Origin: a virus
Direction: 5' to 3' (one strand)
Length of the DNA stretch: 27,395 bases
Virus record (IMG/VR): IMGVR_UViG_3300032240_000720
Span: 1-27,395 of that record
In this document: piece by piece, positions 15,155 through 24,414 of the stretch
Layout of the letters: every line of letters begins with the position of its first letter
Position numbering within the stretch: position 1 is the first letter of the stretch
Made by a program: the position numbers and the translations under genes
The notes under the pieces: generated by a model
What the model was told of the DNA's origin: nothing
Databases searched by the model: none
The model's input: only the letters and a program-made list of their open reading frames with translations

Positions 15155-18100
15155 TGTATCAAAATACTAACCTCAAAAACTATATTGAACAATCATCTAG
15201 CGTAAATCTACAGTCTTTAGTGATTGCAGAATGGAATATGAATTTTTCAGATAACATTATTGCTCTTGGTAATTATAGAAACAGACCATCCATCCTATCT
15301 CCAACACAGGCAAACTTTGGAACCATTGCACCAACCTACGATGCCACGGATACCCTTGGTGCATACACAGGGGCAACTGATTCTAATACCATTATTAATA
15401 CAGGAATTGACTTAAGTAATGGTAATCCAACCATTGATTCAAATATTAATCAGACAGAAAAAATGCTTTACTCCCTGACAGATACCATTTCAAGATTTAG
15501 ACCACGTTCTGGAATTAATAAGATTAGATATTTTGGTTTAAACTATCTCAACTTTGCTAACGCCGATATGCATAGTCAGCCAAGATTTTATCTAGCATCT
15601 AAAGATGACAAATTTAAATATTGGAGTTCTTATAGAATTGAGACTGCAACATTTGGTGGTCAGGAGCGAGGAATTTCTACAAACCTGCCAGGTAGTGGAA
15701 GTTACTATATTGATGATGCAGCACCTTTTGTAGTGTACACAATACCAGTTCCAGCAAATAGAATTGTTATTAAAATGCAAACTGGTGTTGGCGATGTAAA
15801 TCATGGACCATATAAAAAATCAAACAATACATCATATAATGACCCATTTTATGAAGACCCAACAAACACTAGCACTCTTGTTAATCAAAAGACTCCTACA
15901 AACTGGAAGATTCAGTATTTGAATACTTCTGGAACTTGGACAACTGCACAAACTTTTACACCATCATCTTTACGCACAACTGGTAAAAGAATAATCGGCT
16001 CTGATGGATATGTAGAATTGGCATATGGAATTACAAATTCTCCTACTAATTTTAGACTATTGGGTGAATATGCATCACAATATGCTATACCTCTCAATGG
16101 GGCTACAGGAGATGCCTATCTTGTACCAGATGCAACTAGCACTACTGCTGGCAAAATCTATGTGTGGAACGGAACTGACTGGACAACAAATTCATTTGTT
16201 CCAACTTATGGCTGGTATCTAAATGAAGAAGGTCTGACAGCCAAAACATCTAACGTAACTCAGTTAACTTCCCCAGAATTTTATGGTACAGCAACTACCC
16301 TATACACACCAACCTATAGAGAGTTCCAATTTATTAAAGGTATCCGTGTAGTTGTAGATACAATTGCACAACCACGCTCAACCTTTGACCTACTTGAAAT
16401 GTCCCCAAGATTAGTAGCAGACCTATCAGACAAAACAACACAGTATTCGATTGAAAAAATTGCATCAGATATTGGAAACACTGGTATTCCAGTCGGACAA
16501 TTGCTTGCATCTACAGGCTCAATAACACTGTTTGACTATGACCAATCTTTTAATGAATATAATGACTTAGCAGTTTCTAGTGGCAAAGTCACTGGCAGTT
16601 TAATTTCAAATATATCATCAAAAAATTTACAGTTTAAATTCTATGAGCATATAATTGATGATAGGTCATACCCAACATTATCAGAATACTTTGTCCCTGT
16701 TAAAACAATGTATGTAGATGGCTTTCCAGAAATTAGTACTTCAGACAGAATGGCAACAATTAAACTTAGAGATTTGTTGTTTTACTTTGAATCAATAACA
16801 GCACCATCGCTTTTACTTAAAAATGTTTCAGTTAGTTATGCAGTTGCTACGATGCTAGATAACATTGGTTTTTCTAATTATAAATTTTATAGAAATGCTG
16901 GAGAGTCGGAAGATAAAATTCCATACTTTTTTGTTGCACCAGATACTTCTGTTGCAGAAGTTTTAAATGATTTAGCCCAATCAACTCAGACTGCCATGTT
17001 TTTTGATGAAGATAATAACCTTATTTTAATGTCACGAAATTATATAATGCCACCAACTGCTGCTAATGGTGGTAGAGATGCAGTAATAACCTTATATGGA
17101 ACAAAAGATTTTGTGCAAAATGGAATTATTAAAAACCAATCAACAAATACTATTCTTTCAAATATTGTCAGCCTTGATGCAGAAGATAATCAAATCTATA
17201 ATGGTGGCAAGGTTACATATACTAATAGATATATTCAAAAATCATATTCTACTTTGCAAGAAGCAGGTATGTTAAATAAAGGTCAGGCATACAAATATAA
17301 ACCTGTATTGCTTTGGGAAGTTTCTGGTACAGAATCTCTAAGACCAACTAATGATGAAGTTGGCAATCAATCTAGTTACTCATTGAGTGCACTGGTATTA
17401 AACTCAGCACTTTCATCAACTTTGCCCACTGTATCTAGTGGAGTAATTGTAGACAACGTTATGGATTTTGGTCAATCAATTTACTGGCTAACTCGTTATA
17501 AAGGATATCTATATGCAAATGGTGAAATTATTAAATATGATGCTGTTGAGCATTCTGTTTCTGGCGTTGGAAATGTTTGGATTGAAGATATCACTGACTA
17601 TCAAAAATACTTTGCAGTGCTTCCATTTAATGGAAAGATTTTTCCAACTGGAAAAGTAAGAATTTATGCAGAACCAAAATATAATAACTCTGGCGTTGTC
17701 CAGGAAGGTGCTGTAGCAAAGCATGGTAGACAACAGTTTGGAACCGCTGTTGCAACACATACAGTACTAGATGAAACTAACGAATGGCTAGATACATCTA
17801 AACACAAAACTTTTCAGCAGCAATCTAAATGGATTTTCCAGGGCACACACCAGTATGAAGAAAATCTTTTTAAAATTACGCTAAGTGCTCTTGCAAACAA
17901 TGGAGCGACAACTTTAAGTGCAGTTACCACAGGTCTATCAGAGGGATTAATTTTTTATCCATATGCCCCATATACTAAAGTTCTAGGTACACAAACACCA
18001 ACAATTGCATCTGGAGTTATTACAATGACTTGCACATCACATGGGTTGGTTCCTGGTAATCAAATCAAGATTGATGGTGTAATTCCAACTGCATACAATG

Positions 18101-20049
18101 GAAAATATACTGTCCTGGCAACACCTACAGCAAACACTTTTAAGATAACAAATATTAATGGTGCTACTGGAGCAATTACAAACAGTGGTGAGGTAGCCCC
18201 ACAATACTATAACCGTGCCTGGAACTCTGCAATCGTGGAAGGTACAAGAATTAAATCTCTTACACCAACACAGATAACTCTTACAAATGCACTAGTATCA
18301 GGTATGGCTAGTGGTGCAATTATTTATGCAACAGACAATATCATAGAACCACTGGGAACAATTGAATATGACTCAGTACTTGACTCTATTGGATTCTTGC
18401 CAGAAAAACCAACGGTAACTGGAACGTCAAAAGACTTTTTTGATACATCATCATATACAGAATCAGCAGATGCTAATACCGTAGATAAGAATAAGCCAAA
18501 TGGTGTAATTAAAAGTTCTGCATTGTCAATCCAGGGACCATCAGAGTTTTCAACAATAAAAAATTCTTCAAATGCTGTTTCTTATGTTTATAAAAATTAT
18601 CAAACAAGTTGTCCAAACGCTTATTCTTTTGGAACACGAATGAGAATTATTGGAAAGCCACTAACATCCACTGAAGCCGTAAACGAAGCGAAACAAATTC
18701 CTGTTGGTGGAGAAATTCTATTCTCTAGTAATGGCTACGAGATTGCTGGAACAGGTGGCGGTATTGCATTCAACCTTGATGTTACAACTAATAGAAATAT
18801 AGGATACTTCTTTGAAATTGATGCATTGACAAGTGATGCTATTGTTACTAATACAGATAAAGATACAACTATTGACAGCGTTCCAAATGTTTACTTTTAT
18901 AAAAACCTAAAAGGTGCAAATAGTAAGTTGGGTATACCAGTTGTACTTTGGAGTGGCAACGCTCCAATTCTTGTTGATGATGGTCAATTTATTGGAATGT
19001 CTAAATCAATGAGTACAAAGACACCAACAGTATATGACCTGCTTGTAGAAACTGAGGACCTTGAACAAACAGGAACTGGCTCATATAGTAGAAAATTTTT
19101 GTTATATATTAACGGTAAATTAATTGCCACCGTTCAAGATGATGATGCAATTCCAGTTAATACTACTAACAAAAATATGGCACTATTTGTTCGTGGCAGT
19201 GGTCTTTGCTTGTTTGAACATGTGTTTGCAATTGGTGATTCTTCGGTTAACCCAAATTCACCAGAAGCAAAAAAGAATGTGTTTAATGAAGATAAACTAG
19301 ATAATGATAACTATCGCAAGTATTTAGTAAACCCTGCAATTTTGGATACATACCTTAAAGGACTTGGAAGTTCTCAGCATCCATCATACAAACTTTACTT
19401 TGAAGAATTTGGAACTATTATGCGTGAGGCTGCATACTTTAACATAAGATATGACAAAGCATATCCTGCACTTTACTCAAAGATATCTCCAACATTTAAT
19501 GATTCTCAGGGATACATTGTGTCTAATTTTAGGTCTAACCCATACGGTGCTGAATTTTTAATTTTTAATGCTACCGACTTTGCACTTAATCTAGATGAAT
19601 CAACTGGAAACTATTTAAGAATTCAAGGAGTTACTTTTACTCAACAGTCAGCCCATGACCTAACAGTGGATGAATATTTTCAAAAGAACAGCGACCTGAA
19701 TAACTATTCTAATTATTCTAACTTAAATAATAAATACATTGATATTCAAAATAGTAGAAATACATATGGCAAAAAAGACTTTACGCTAACAGGAAACTTT
19801 ATTCAAAATATAGATACAGCAAATAATTTAATGACCTGGATGGTAGATAAAGTTATGCATCCTAAAAAATCTGTAGCGGTAACAATTTTTGCTAATCCAA
19901 TGATTCAACTTGGAGACATAGTTACAATTAATTATAATATAGATAATGTTCTTCAAAACTCTACTGCAAGATTTGTTGTGTATCATATTACATACAGTAG
20001 AAGTTCAGATGGTCCAGAAATGAAACTTTATTTAAGTGAGGTAGTATAA
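15154..20049 (+). CDS. Large minor tail protein, hub/tail-tip (Tal-like) with FCCH and LamG-like domains
   Basis: 1,631 residues. I take the ATG at 15154, which shares a base with the previous stop and has GGAAGAGG ahead; an in-frame TTG at 15121 would only overlap the upstream gene. Residues 1-440: beta-rich, VIAEWNMNFSDNIIALG at the front. 446-630: hub-like alpha/beta part (STGSITLFDYDQSFNEYN, MATIKLRDLLFYFES, VAEVLNDLAQSTQTAMFFDE), recalling gp27/Tal-type baseplate hubs. 950-1005: FCCH-like beta domain. About 1142-1362: ConA/LamG-like jelly roll (KFLLYINGKLIATVQDDD, NMALFVRGSGLCLFEHVFAI), likely glycan binding. C-terminus: LGDIVTINYNIDN and MKLYLSEVV, the strand set that closes many phage hub proteins. 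It probably caps the tube and carries receptor-recognition domains. Specific ligand unknown. Confidence 0.7.
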   Translation: MYQNTNLKNYIEQSSSVNLQSLVIAEWNMNFSDNIIALGNYRNRPSILSPTQANFGTIAPTYDATDTLGAYTGATDSNTIINTGIDLSNGNPTIDSNINQTEKMLYSLTDTISRFRPRSGINKIRYFGLNYLNFANADMHSQPRFYLASKDDKFKYWSSYRIETATFGGQERGISTNLPGSGSYYIDDAAPFVVYTIPVPANRIVIKMQTGVGDVNHGPYKKSNNTSYNDPFYEDPTNTSTLVNQKTPTNWKIQYLNTSGTWTTAQTFTPSSLRTTGKRIIGSDGYVELAYGITNSPTNFRLLGEYASQYAIPLNGATGDAYLVPDATSTTAGKIYVWNGTDWTTNSFVPTYGWYLNEEGLTAKTSNVTQLTSPEFYGTATTLYTPTYREFQFIKGIRVVVDTIAQPRSTFDLLEMSPRLVADLSDKTTQYSIEKIASDIGNTGIPVGQLLASTGSITLFDYDQSFNEYNDLAVSSGKVTGSLISNISSKNLQFKFYEHIIDDRSYPTLSEYFVPVKTMYVDGFPEISTSDRMATIKLRDLLFYFESITAPSLLLKNVSVSYAVATMLDNIGFSNYKFYRNAGESEDKIPYFFVAPDTSVAEVLNDLAQSTQTAMFFDEDNNLILMSRNYIMPPTAANGGRDAVITLYGTKDFVQNGIIKNQSTNTILSNIVSLDAEDNQIYNGGKVTYTNRYIQKSYSTLQEAGMLNKGQAYKYKPVLLWEVSGTESLRPTNDEVGNQSSYSLSALVLNSALSSTLPTVSSGVIVDNVMDFGQSIYWLTRYKGYLYANGEIIKYDAVEHSVSGVGNVWIEDITDYQKYFAVLPFNGKIFPTGKVRIYAEPKYNNSGVVQEGAVAKHGRQQFGTAVATHTVLDETNEWLDTSKHKTFQQQSKWIFQGTHQYEENLFKITLSALANNGATTLSAVTTGLSEGLIFYPYAPYTKVLGTQTPTIASGVITMTCTSHGLVPGNQIKIDGVIPTAYNGKYTVLATPTANTFKITNINGATGAITNSGEVAPQYYNRAWNSAIVEGTRIKSLTPTQITLTNALVSGMASGAIIYATDNIIEPLGTIEYDSVLDSIGFLPEKPTVTGTSKDFFDTSSYTESADANTVDKNKPNGVIKSSALSIQGPSEFSTIKNSSNAVSYVYKNYQTSCPNAYSFGTRMRIIGKPLTSTEAVNEAKQIPVGGEILFSSNGYEIAGTGGGIAFNLDVTTNRNIGYFFEIDALTSDAIVTNTDKDTTIDSVPNVYFYKNLKGANSKLGIPVVLWSGNAPILVDDGQFIGMSKSMSTKTPTVYDLLVETEDLEQTGTGSYSRKFLLYINGKLIATVQDDDAIPVNTTNKNMALFVRGSGLCLFEHVFAIGDSSVNPNSPEAKKNVFNEDKLDNDNYRKYLVNPAILDTYLKGLGSSQHPSYKLYFEEFGTIMREAAYFNIRYDKAYPALYSKISPTFNDSQGYIVSNFRSNPYGAEFLIFNATDFALNLDESTGNYLRIQGVTFTQQSAHDLTVDEYFQKNSDLNNYSNYSNLNNKYIDIQNSRNTYGKKDFTLTGNFIQNIDTANNLMTWMVDKVMHPKKSVAVTIFANPMIQLGDIVTINYNIDNVLQNSTARFVVYHITYSRSSDGPEMKLYLSEVV
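17998..18190 (+). other. FCCH-like beta domain, copy 2 (in hub protein)
   Basis: SGVITMTCTSHGLVPGNQIK, then IDGVIPTAYNGKYTVLATPT and NTFKITN. It shares HG(F/L)..G..(V/I).I.GV.PT.(F/Y)NG.(F/Y).V..TP....F with copy 1 in the adaptor, including the uncommon PT before the aromatic-NG. Protein similarity is clear, DNA similarity is not. Confidence 0.55.
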
Positions 20050-20627
20050 TGACAACTGGTAAAAAATCACCCAAAAAAGCCAAGCCAGCAATACCCCCAG
20101 TTCCATCAAAAATTGGTTATAGCGTAGATGGTGGCAGAAGCAACATTCAAGTAAAGATTGCAACATCAAACCTATTCATTGATACAGGCTCTGTTCCAAT
20201 AGATTATATGACAGGTGCTGTATTTGACGGTATTGGTGGGAATGAATTTATAAATGGAGGCAGTTCTGAAATCATTTTGCAAGAAGGCAATAGTTTAATT
20301 TCAAATGCCAGCGATGTTTTATATAGCATTAGTTCTAAGGCTAATGAAAAACAATCAGATGGTACAGATACATATCTTAGTCAATTTCCAATTCTACTTA
20401 AAACTTATATTCCAACTATAAATGCTGTACCAGCACAGGGTGTTGGAATTACTGCCCCAATTACATTAGGAGCATCTACATATATTACTACTAGTTTTAC
20501 TGAAAAAAATGTATATTTTGATTCAACCTATAGCGTTATTTGCATAGAATTAACTAATCTTGCAGAAGATGAAGAAGTTGAGGTAGAATTCCTTACATCA
20601 GCAACTTATGATAGTGGTATAATATAG
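20049..20627 (+). CDS. Minor tail protein, unknown
   Basis: 192 residues; one-base overlap with the preceding stop and GAGG in the SD place. The N-terminus is Lys/Pro-rich and disordered (GKKSPKKAKPAIPPVPS), then a beta protein: IGYSVDGGRSNIQVKIATSN, TGAVFDGIGGNEFINGG, a Ser-rich middle, and a C-terminal strand pair (TYSVICIELTNLAEDEEVEV). I do not recognise the family. Its place between hub and fibre, with matching AT-rich codon use, suggests a tail-tip structural or linker protein. Its last codons (GGT ATA ATA TAG) contain the -10 of the next gene. Confidence 0.55.
   Translation: MTTGKKSPKKAKPAIPPVPSKIGYSVDGGRSNIQVKIATSNLFIDTGSVPIDYMTGAVFDGIGGNEFINGGSSEIILQEGNSLISNASDVLYSISSKANEKQSDGTDTYLSQFPILLKTYIPTINAVPAQGVGITAPITLGASTYITTSFTEKNVYFDSTYSVICIELTNLAEDEEVEVEFLTSATYDSGII
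20615..20623 (+). promoter_or_regulatory. Leaderless promoter of the 544-residue tail protein
   Basis: Extended -10 TGGTATAAT at 20615-20623, inside the last codons of the upstream gene. Its last base is 8 nt before the A of the ATG at 20631, so RNA would start at about the start codon. There is no Shine-Dalgarno in the interval. Confidence 0.6.
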
Positions 20628-20630
20628 CAT

Positions 20631-22265
20631 ATGATTACTAATGACGGTGTAGAACTTCTTTCTAAATATTTGGTTGGTCAGGCGACCTCCTATGCTTCTT
20701 ATATTGCGGTTGGGTCTGGAGCAAGACCTACCTCAAATAATCAACCAATTACTGTTGTTACGTCAGGAGGTATTGTTGGAACTGTTTCTGGTTCTGGACC
20801 ATACACAACAACAATAAGTCTAAGTTCTGGATACTGGGCTTACCTAGAAGTTGGCGATGTTATTACTGCTACAAGTACTAGCACTGGCTCTTTGGGTTCT
20901 GGAACAGTAACTGTTACAGCCATAAATAGTCCAACACAAATTGCGGTATCAAGTACTTCAACCATGACATCTGGTACAGGTTTAACAAATATTAAAGTAT
21001 ATTCAAATTTAACCTCACAATTATTAACAACAAAGAAAAATCTTGATTTTGAAGTGGCAAGATTTCCAATTTCTTCACGTTCATATGCAATTGAAAAACA
21101 AATTGTAAACCCAACATCTTTGTATATTGTTAGCCCAACATCAATAATTGTAAACATTGCTTCTGGTCATCCATTTGGAATTGGGGATGCAGTAAATATT
21201 TCTGGTGTATTGATTCCAGTAACTGGACCAACCGCTTTTAAAGAAGTAAATGGTTTATATACCATTACTGCTATTTCTAGTACAACATTTACAGCAACTA
21301 TTTATGACCCTACTGTTCCAACATACTGGGATGCAACAATGTATTCAACACCATATACTGGTCTTTCTTATAATGGTAATGTGTTTTATGCTACAGTATT
21401 TACCAAACAAATATCCCTAACATCTGAAATGTCAGATATTACTAAATATAATATTTCAGAATTAGGATTATACTCATTAGGCTCTAATCAATATAGTGCA
21501 TCTGGAAATAGTAGAATGCTTTTGGGATTCTCAGATACAGAAGGTTGGGAATACTATACTGGAACAACATTTTCTACTGTGCCTACCAACTCAGTAAGTA
21601 TTCCAATTTCTACTCCTTATATTTGTTCCACAAGCGATTCTTATTGGAATGGTTCGTCTGTAAATCTTAGACAAGAATTTCCAAGAATTTTTAGTCAGAG
21701 TTTGATTGTTCCAGGTGCTTTGTCAAATTATTCTTCTGGAACAACATTTACATCTAACTATATAAGGTTAAGAAATCCAGGGGTAGACTTATCAAAATCC
21801 TCTGGCTTAGATGAAATTAGATTGGCATACTCAATTATGAATGCGGTAACTACACCAACAGCATTGCCAACAGCCCTATATATTATGTTTGAATTCGTAT
21901 GTTCTGACGGTATAACTACATCTAAAATATTATTTAGTGACACTGGAACAACAGTTATTTATCCAAATAGATATAATGTACTTACAAAAAAGATGTCAGA
22001 TTTTGTTTCTTCGTCTGGATTTGACTGGGCAAAAGTTACTTCTGTAAATGTTTACTGTTCGCTTGAACCAGCGTCTGGTACACCAACAAACGATTATGCT
22101 GTTGTTATAGATGGTTTAAGATTTGAAAATACAGGAACAGAAAATCCACTGTATGCTCTTACAGCATATACAATTGTAAATAATACAACCGCAAGTCCAA
22201 TAGACAAGGTTGCAAACTCTAATGACTTAATTAATTTTAGAATGGATTTAGCAGTAGGTAAATAA
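20631..22265 (+). CDS. Minor tail protein / fibre with beta domains
   Basis: 544 residues. The first 35 residues (MITNDGVELLSKYLVGQATS then YIAVGSGARP) form a base seen in many phage fibre-like proteins, where the chain is anchored on the tail tip. About 45-115: a Gly/Ser/Thr-rich beta domain. About 160-230: a third FCCH-like domain (HPFGIGDAVNISGV, EVNGLYTITAISSTTFTATI). About 345-500: a beta-sandwich resembling a carbohydrate-binding module (FDWAKVTSVNVYC, then YAVVIDGLRFEN). Probably a cell-surface contact protein. Ligand unknown. Likely translated from a leaderless message; two bases separate it from the next gene, so the two are co-transcribed. Confidence 0.6.
   Translation: MITNDGVELLSKYLVGQATSYASYIAVGSGARPTSNNQPITVVTSGGIVGTVSGSGPYTTTISLSSGYWAYLEVGDVITATSTSTGSLGSGTVTVTAINSPTQIAVSSTSTMTSGTGLTNIKVYSNLTSQLLTTKKNLDFEVARFPISSRSYAIEKQIVNPTSLYIVSPTSIIVNIASGHPFGIGDAVNISGVLIPVTGPTAFKEVNGLYTITAISSTTFTATIYDPTVPTYWDATMYSTPYTGLSYNGNVFYATVFTKQISLTSEMSDITKYNISELGLYSLGSNQYSASGNSRMLLGFSDTEGWEYYTGTTFSTVPTNSVSIPISTPYICSTSDSYWNGSSVNLRQEFPRIFSQSLIVPGALSNYSSGTTFTSNYIRLRNPGVDLSKSSGLDEIRLAYSIMNAVTTPTALPTALYIMFEFVCSDGITTSKILFSDTGTTVIYPNRYNVLTKKMSDFVSSSGFDWAKVTSVNVYCSLEPASGTPTNDYAVVIDGLRFENTGTENPLYALTAYTIVNNTTASPIDKVANSNDLINFRMDLAVGK
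21107..21313 (+). other. FCCH-like beta domain, copy 3 (in fibre-like protein)
   Basis: SIIVNIASGHPFGIGDAVNI, then SGVLIPVTGPTAFKEVNGLY, then TITAISSTTFTATI. Same strand and HG/NG order as copies 1 and 2, with a longer loop before the NG. The most diverged of the three. Confidence 0.45.
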
Positions 22266-22267
22266 TT

Positions 22268-23209
22268 ATGACAAATAAAATAATTAAAATACCAATTTCA
22301 GATGTTGATGGTCTGCGTTCAGACGGAGGATATTCCCTTAGATATAGAATAGTATCAAAAGATGGTAACAGAAAATCAGAGTGGTCGGATTTAACAAACA
22401 TCAACTATGAGAGTGATTTGACCTATGGATATATAAAATCGTTTTATGAAAGACAGGGTTTTGGAAAACCATACTTATCTTATTATAATACTACATATGT
22501 ACCACCAGGAGGAACTCCAGACCCAAATAACTATTTAGACCCACATACAATTGGAACTACTGGTGGAATAGCATATTCTGTTCCATCAGTATCATATCTT
22601 TTAAATTCTGACCAATATATTACATCTTCAATATCTATTCCAGAAGATACAGAAGGTGTGCTTACTTATTCTTGGGGTTCTTTAGAAAACCTGCCATATC
22701 CACCAGAACAAAAATTTGATGTCTATTTGTCGTATAGAGATGCCACATTTGGATGGTCTGATTGGTCTTTTGCTGGTACAACAACATCAAATAATTTTTC
22801 TTTTACTTCACCATCTCAAGGACAGTATGTTCAAGCAGCAGTATTTCTTTCTAGTTATCCAAAACTAACTAATATATATAACCAACCTATGAATTTTGTT
22901 TCTATTTCTTCACAATTCAATGTATATAGAGATGCTGGAAGTTCTACTATTACTGCATCAGCAACAGCCCCTGCTGCTGGTGGAAAATATTCTGCAACAA
23001 TTACTAACCTTAATGAGGCTTTTCCAACAACTGGCTATTCTGGAAGAAGAGTCTATGCAGATAGCGGTGCTTCAACCCATGATAGGGCTGCTTTTGGAGA
23101 TGCAAAGGTTACAGTAAAATCAAGGGTAAGCACAAGCACTACCTCAATCATTGTTGAATCAAATACTGTTCTTCCTACAACAACTTTATATAACGTATCC
23201 CTAATTTAG
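22268..23209 (+). CDS. Minor tail protein, beta-rich
   Basis: 313 residues, starting 2 bases after the upstream stop with only a weak AGG ahead, so probably coupled to it. The front, KIPISDVDGL then GYSLRYRIVSKDGNRKSEWS, reads like a fibronectin-III-type start (alternating strands, 'R.R..S.DG.RKSEWS'). A second beta unit follows with FDVYLSYRDATFGWSDWSFA, again the 'Y.....GW.SDW.F.G' pattern, so there may be two tandem beta sandwiches joined by a Pro/Gly/Tyr loop (VPPGGTPDPNN). The C-terminal 90 residues are Ala/Thr/Ser-rich and include a stretch (FNVYRDAGSSTITA). A tail-tip adhesin component is likely; no enzyme motif is visible and no specific family is recognised. Confidence 0.55.
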   Translation: MTNKIIKIPISDVDGLRSDGGYSLRYRIVSKDGNRKSEWSDLTNINYESDLTYGYIKSFYERQGFGKPYLSYYNTTYVPPGGTPDPNNYLDPHTIGTTGGIAYSVPSVSYLLNSDQYITSSISIPEDTEGVLTYSWGSLENLPYPPEQKFDVYLSYRDATFGWSDWSFAGTTTSNNFSFTSPSQGQYVQAAVFLSSYPKLTNIYNQPMNFVSISSQFNVYRDAGSSTITASATAPAAGGKYSATITNLNEAFPTTGYSGRRVYADSGASTHDRAAFGDAKVTVKSRVSTSTTSIIVESNTVLPTTTLYNVSLI

Positions 23210-23212
23210 TTA

Positions 23213-23221
23213 TGGTATAAT
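23213..23221 (+). promoter_or_regulatory. Leaderless promoter of lectin-like gene
   Basis: Extended -10 TGGTATAAT at 23213-23221, in the 18-base gap between genes. With the last base at -7, transcription starts exactly on the A of ATG at 23228. No Shine-Dalgarno and no clear -35. Confidence 0.65.
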
Positions 23222-23227
23222 TAACGT

Positions 23228-23659
23228 ATGGCAAAAGTACCCTCACTACCAAGCAATGGTCAACCTATCGATACTCAGTATCTGTACGACATTGTAAACT
23301 CACTTATTAGCATTAATTCAGAACTTGCATCTTATGGTAATTCAAATATTAAAATTGCTGGTCAAACAGTTGCTAAAACAAAAACTAACTCCATTAGTTT
23401 TGATGCACAAACAGTAACTGCTGTTAGTGCTGGTAGTGACGTTAAAAAGGGAGAGTCAAAGACAGGCTCAGTAGCCTTTGCTACATTCTTCAACAAAGTT
23501 CCAGTTGTTACTGCAACTATTGTTTCTAAAAGTACTACAACAGTTAAGGCTACTGTTACCATCACTGCCGTAGATACAACATCAGTCTACTACAAGATTG
23601 ATTTTGACTCTAACGGTAAGACAACCCTAGACTTAAATATTATTGCTATCGGAGCATAA
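23228..23659 (+). CDS. Small tail protein with H-type-lectin-like domain
   Basis: 143 residues. Residues 1-40 are an anchoring part (SLPSNGQPIDTQYLYDIVNS, LISINSELAS). Residues about 75-143 have the layout of H-type lectin domains: a strand TGSVAFATFFNK, then VPVVTATIVSKS, strands with TVTITAV, and YYKIDFDSNGKT, which matches the 'v.F...F...P.V......vt......F.v' pattern. H-type lectins bind glycans and often form trimers or hexamers at fibre tips. It has its own leaderless promoter, so it may be made at a different level from the other tip genes. The TAATG overlap couples it to the DNA-binding protein gene downstream. The lectin call is fold-level and tentative. Confidence 0.5.
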   Translation: MAKVPSLPSNGQPIDTQYLYDIVNSLISINSELASYGNSNIKIAGQTVAKTKTNSISFDAQTVTAVSAGSDVKKGESKTGSVAFATFFNKVPVVTATIVSKSTTTVKATVTITAVDTTSVYYKIDFDSNGKTTLDLNIIAIGA

Positions 23660-24189
23660 TGGCAGCCCAGACAATGGAAGAGTATAACTCGTCCCCAATT
23701 ATTCCAGGGAATAAAAAGGTTTGGTTTCTAAATGGAGACCTAGTAAGAACACATCATTTAAATAAATCTAATGGTATTATGTCTGTTTATAATATTATTA
23801 AAGACCAGATTGAAAGTTGTTTAATTAGTGATTTTAAAAAGAATAGGGAACGTGCTTATACTGTTGGTCAAACAGCAGCCCTAGTAAATAGGCACAAAAA
23901 ATATATGCCAGAACTAGTAAAGAAAGGCGTTATCCCACAACCAATGGGTGCACAGCCTGGAGGAGCAAGGGCATGGCAAGTAAGAAGTTATTATTCAGAG
24001 TCGCAAGTTCGTGAACTTCGTGATATACTAGCATCATACCACCATGGAAGACCTCGCAATGACGGTCTGATTACCAACGATGTAACTCCTTCAAAACAAG
24101 AGTTGACAAGACGTATGGGAGATGGTATACTGACATATACAAGGACCGAAGACGGTAGATTTATCCCTATTTGGTCCGAATCAATTTAA
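23659..24189 (+). CDS. MerR-like helix-turn-helix DNA-binding protein
   Basis: 176 residues; ATG overlaps the upstream stop, with GGAG in the SD place. Residues 65-95 (RAYTVGQTAALVNRHKKYMP, then VKKGVIPQP) form a helix-turn-helix followed by a Gly/Pro-rich wing (96-108) and an aromatic/charged helix (YYSESQVRELRDILASYHHG), the order of MerR-type winged HTH domains without an effector domain. Before it, residues 18-60 hold KVWFLNGDLVRTHHLN and a helix. C-terminal ILTYTRTEDGRFIPIW looks like a small beta hairpin. It stands at the border between late tail genes and replication genes, so a role in transcription switching is reasonable but unproved. Confidence 0.65.
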   Translation: MAAQTMEEYNSSPIIPGNKKVWFLNGDLVRTHHLNKSNGIMSVYNIIKDQIESCLISDFKKNRERAYTVGQTAALVNRHKKYMPELVKKGVIPQPMGAQPGGARAWQVRSYYSESQVRELRDILASYHHGRPRNDGLITNDVTPSKQELTRRMGDGILTYTRTEDGRFIPIWSESI

Positions 24190-24204
24190 TCCATTAGGAG
24201 AGAC

Positions 24205-24414
24205 ATGGAAAACGACAGCACTAAAGTAACAGTGGGTTTGGGCTATACCCTTAATCTTGGCAACTTCCAATCACTACGCATTGACATTTCTATTGCAGAC
24301 AATAAGCGTGAGGGAGAAACTGCCAGCGAAGCCTTTGAACGAGTATACAAGTTTGTGGAAGAAAAACTTGCCGAAAAGGTTCGTGAATCTGTAGAAGAGA
24401 CTGAGAGTAAATAA
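24205..24414 (+). CDS. Conserved-looking small protein, unknown
   Basis: 69 residues with a good Shine-Dalgarno (AGGAGAG at 24196-24202). One small alpha/beta unit: strands TKVTVGLGYTLNLGN and SLRIDISIADN, then a charged helix ASEAFERVYKFVEEKLAEKV. Similar proteins, as far as I recall, occur beside replication genes of actinophages, but I know no function. More GC-rich codon use than the fibre genes suggests good expression. Followed by a one-base overlap to the next gene. Confidence 0.6.
   Translation: MENDSTKVTVGLGYTLNLGNFQSLRIDISIADNKREGETASEAFERVYKFVEEKLAEKVRESVEETESK

Noticed and set aside
15150-15155. TATAAT as a promoter before the hub gene
   Set aside because: It overlaps the ATG itself and results from the GGT-ATA-ATG stop/start arrangement; no start codon lies at leaderless distance downstream.
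22896-23117. Plus-strand ORF of 73 codons nested in the 313-aa tail protein
   Set aside because: Leu/Gln-rich shadow frame without SD.
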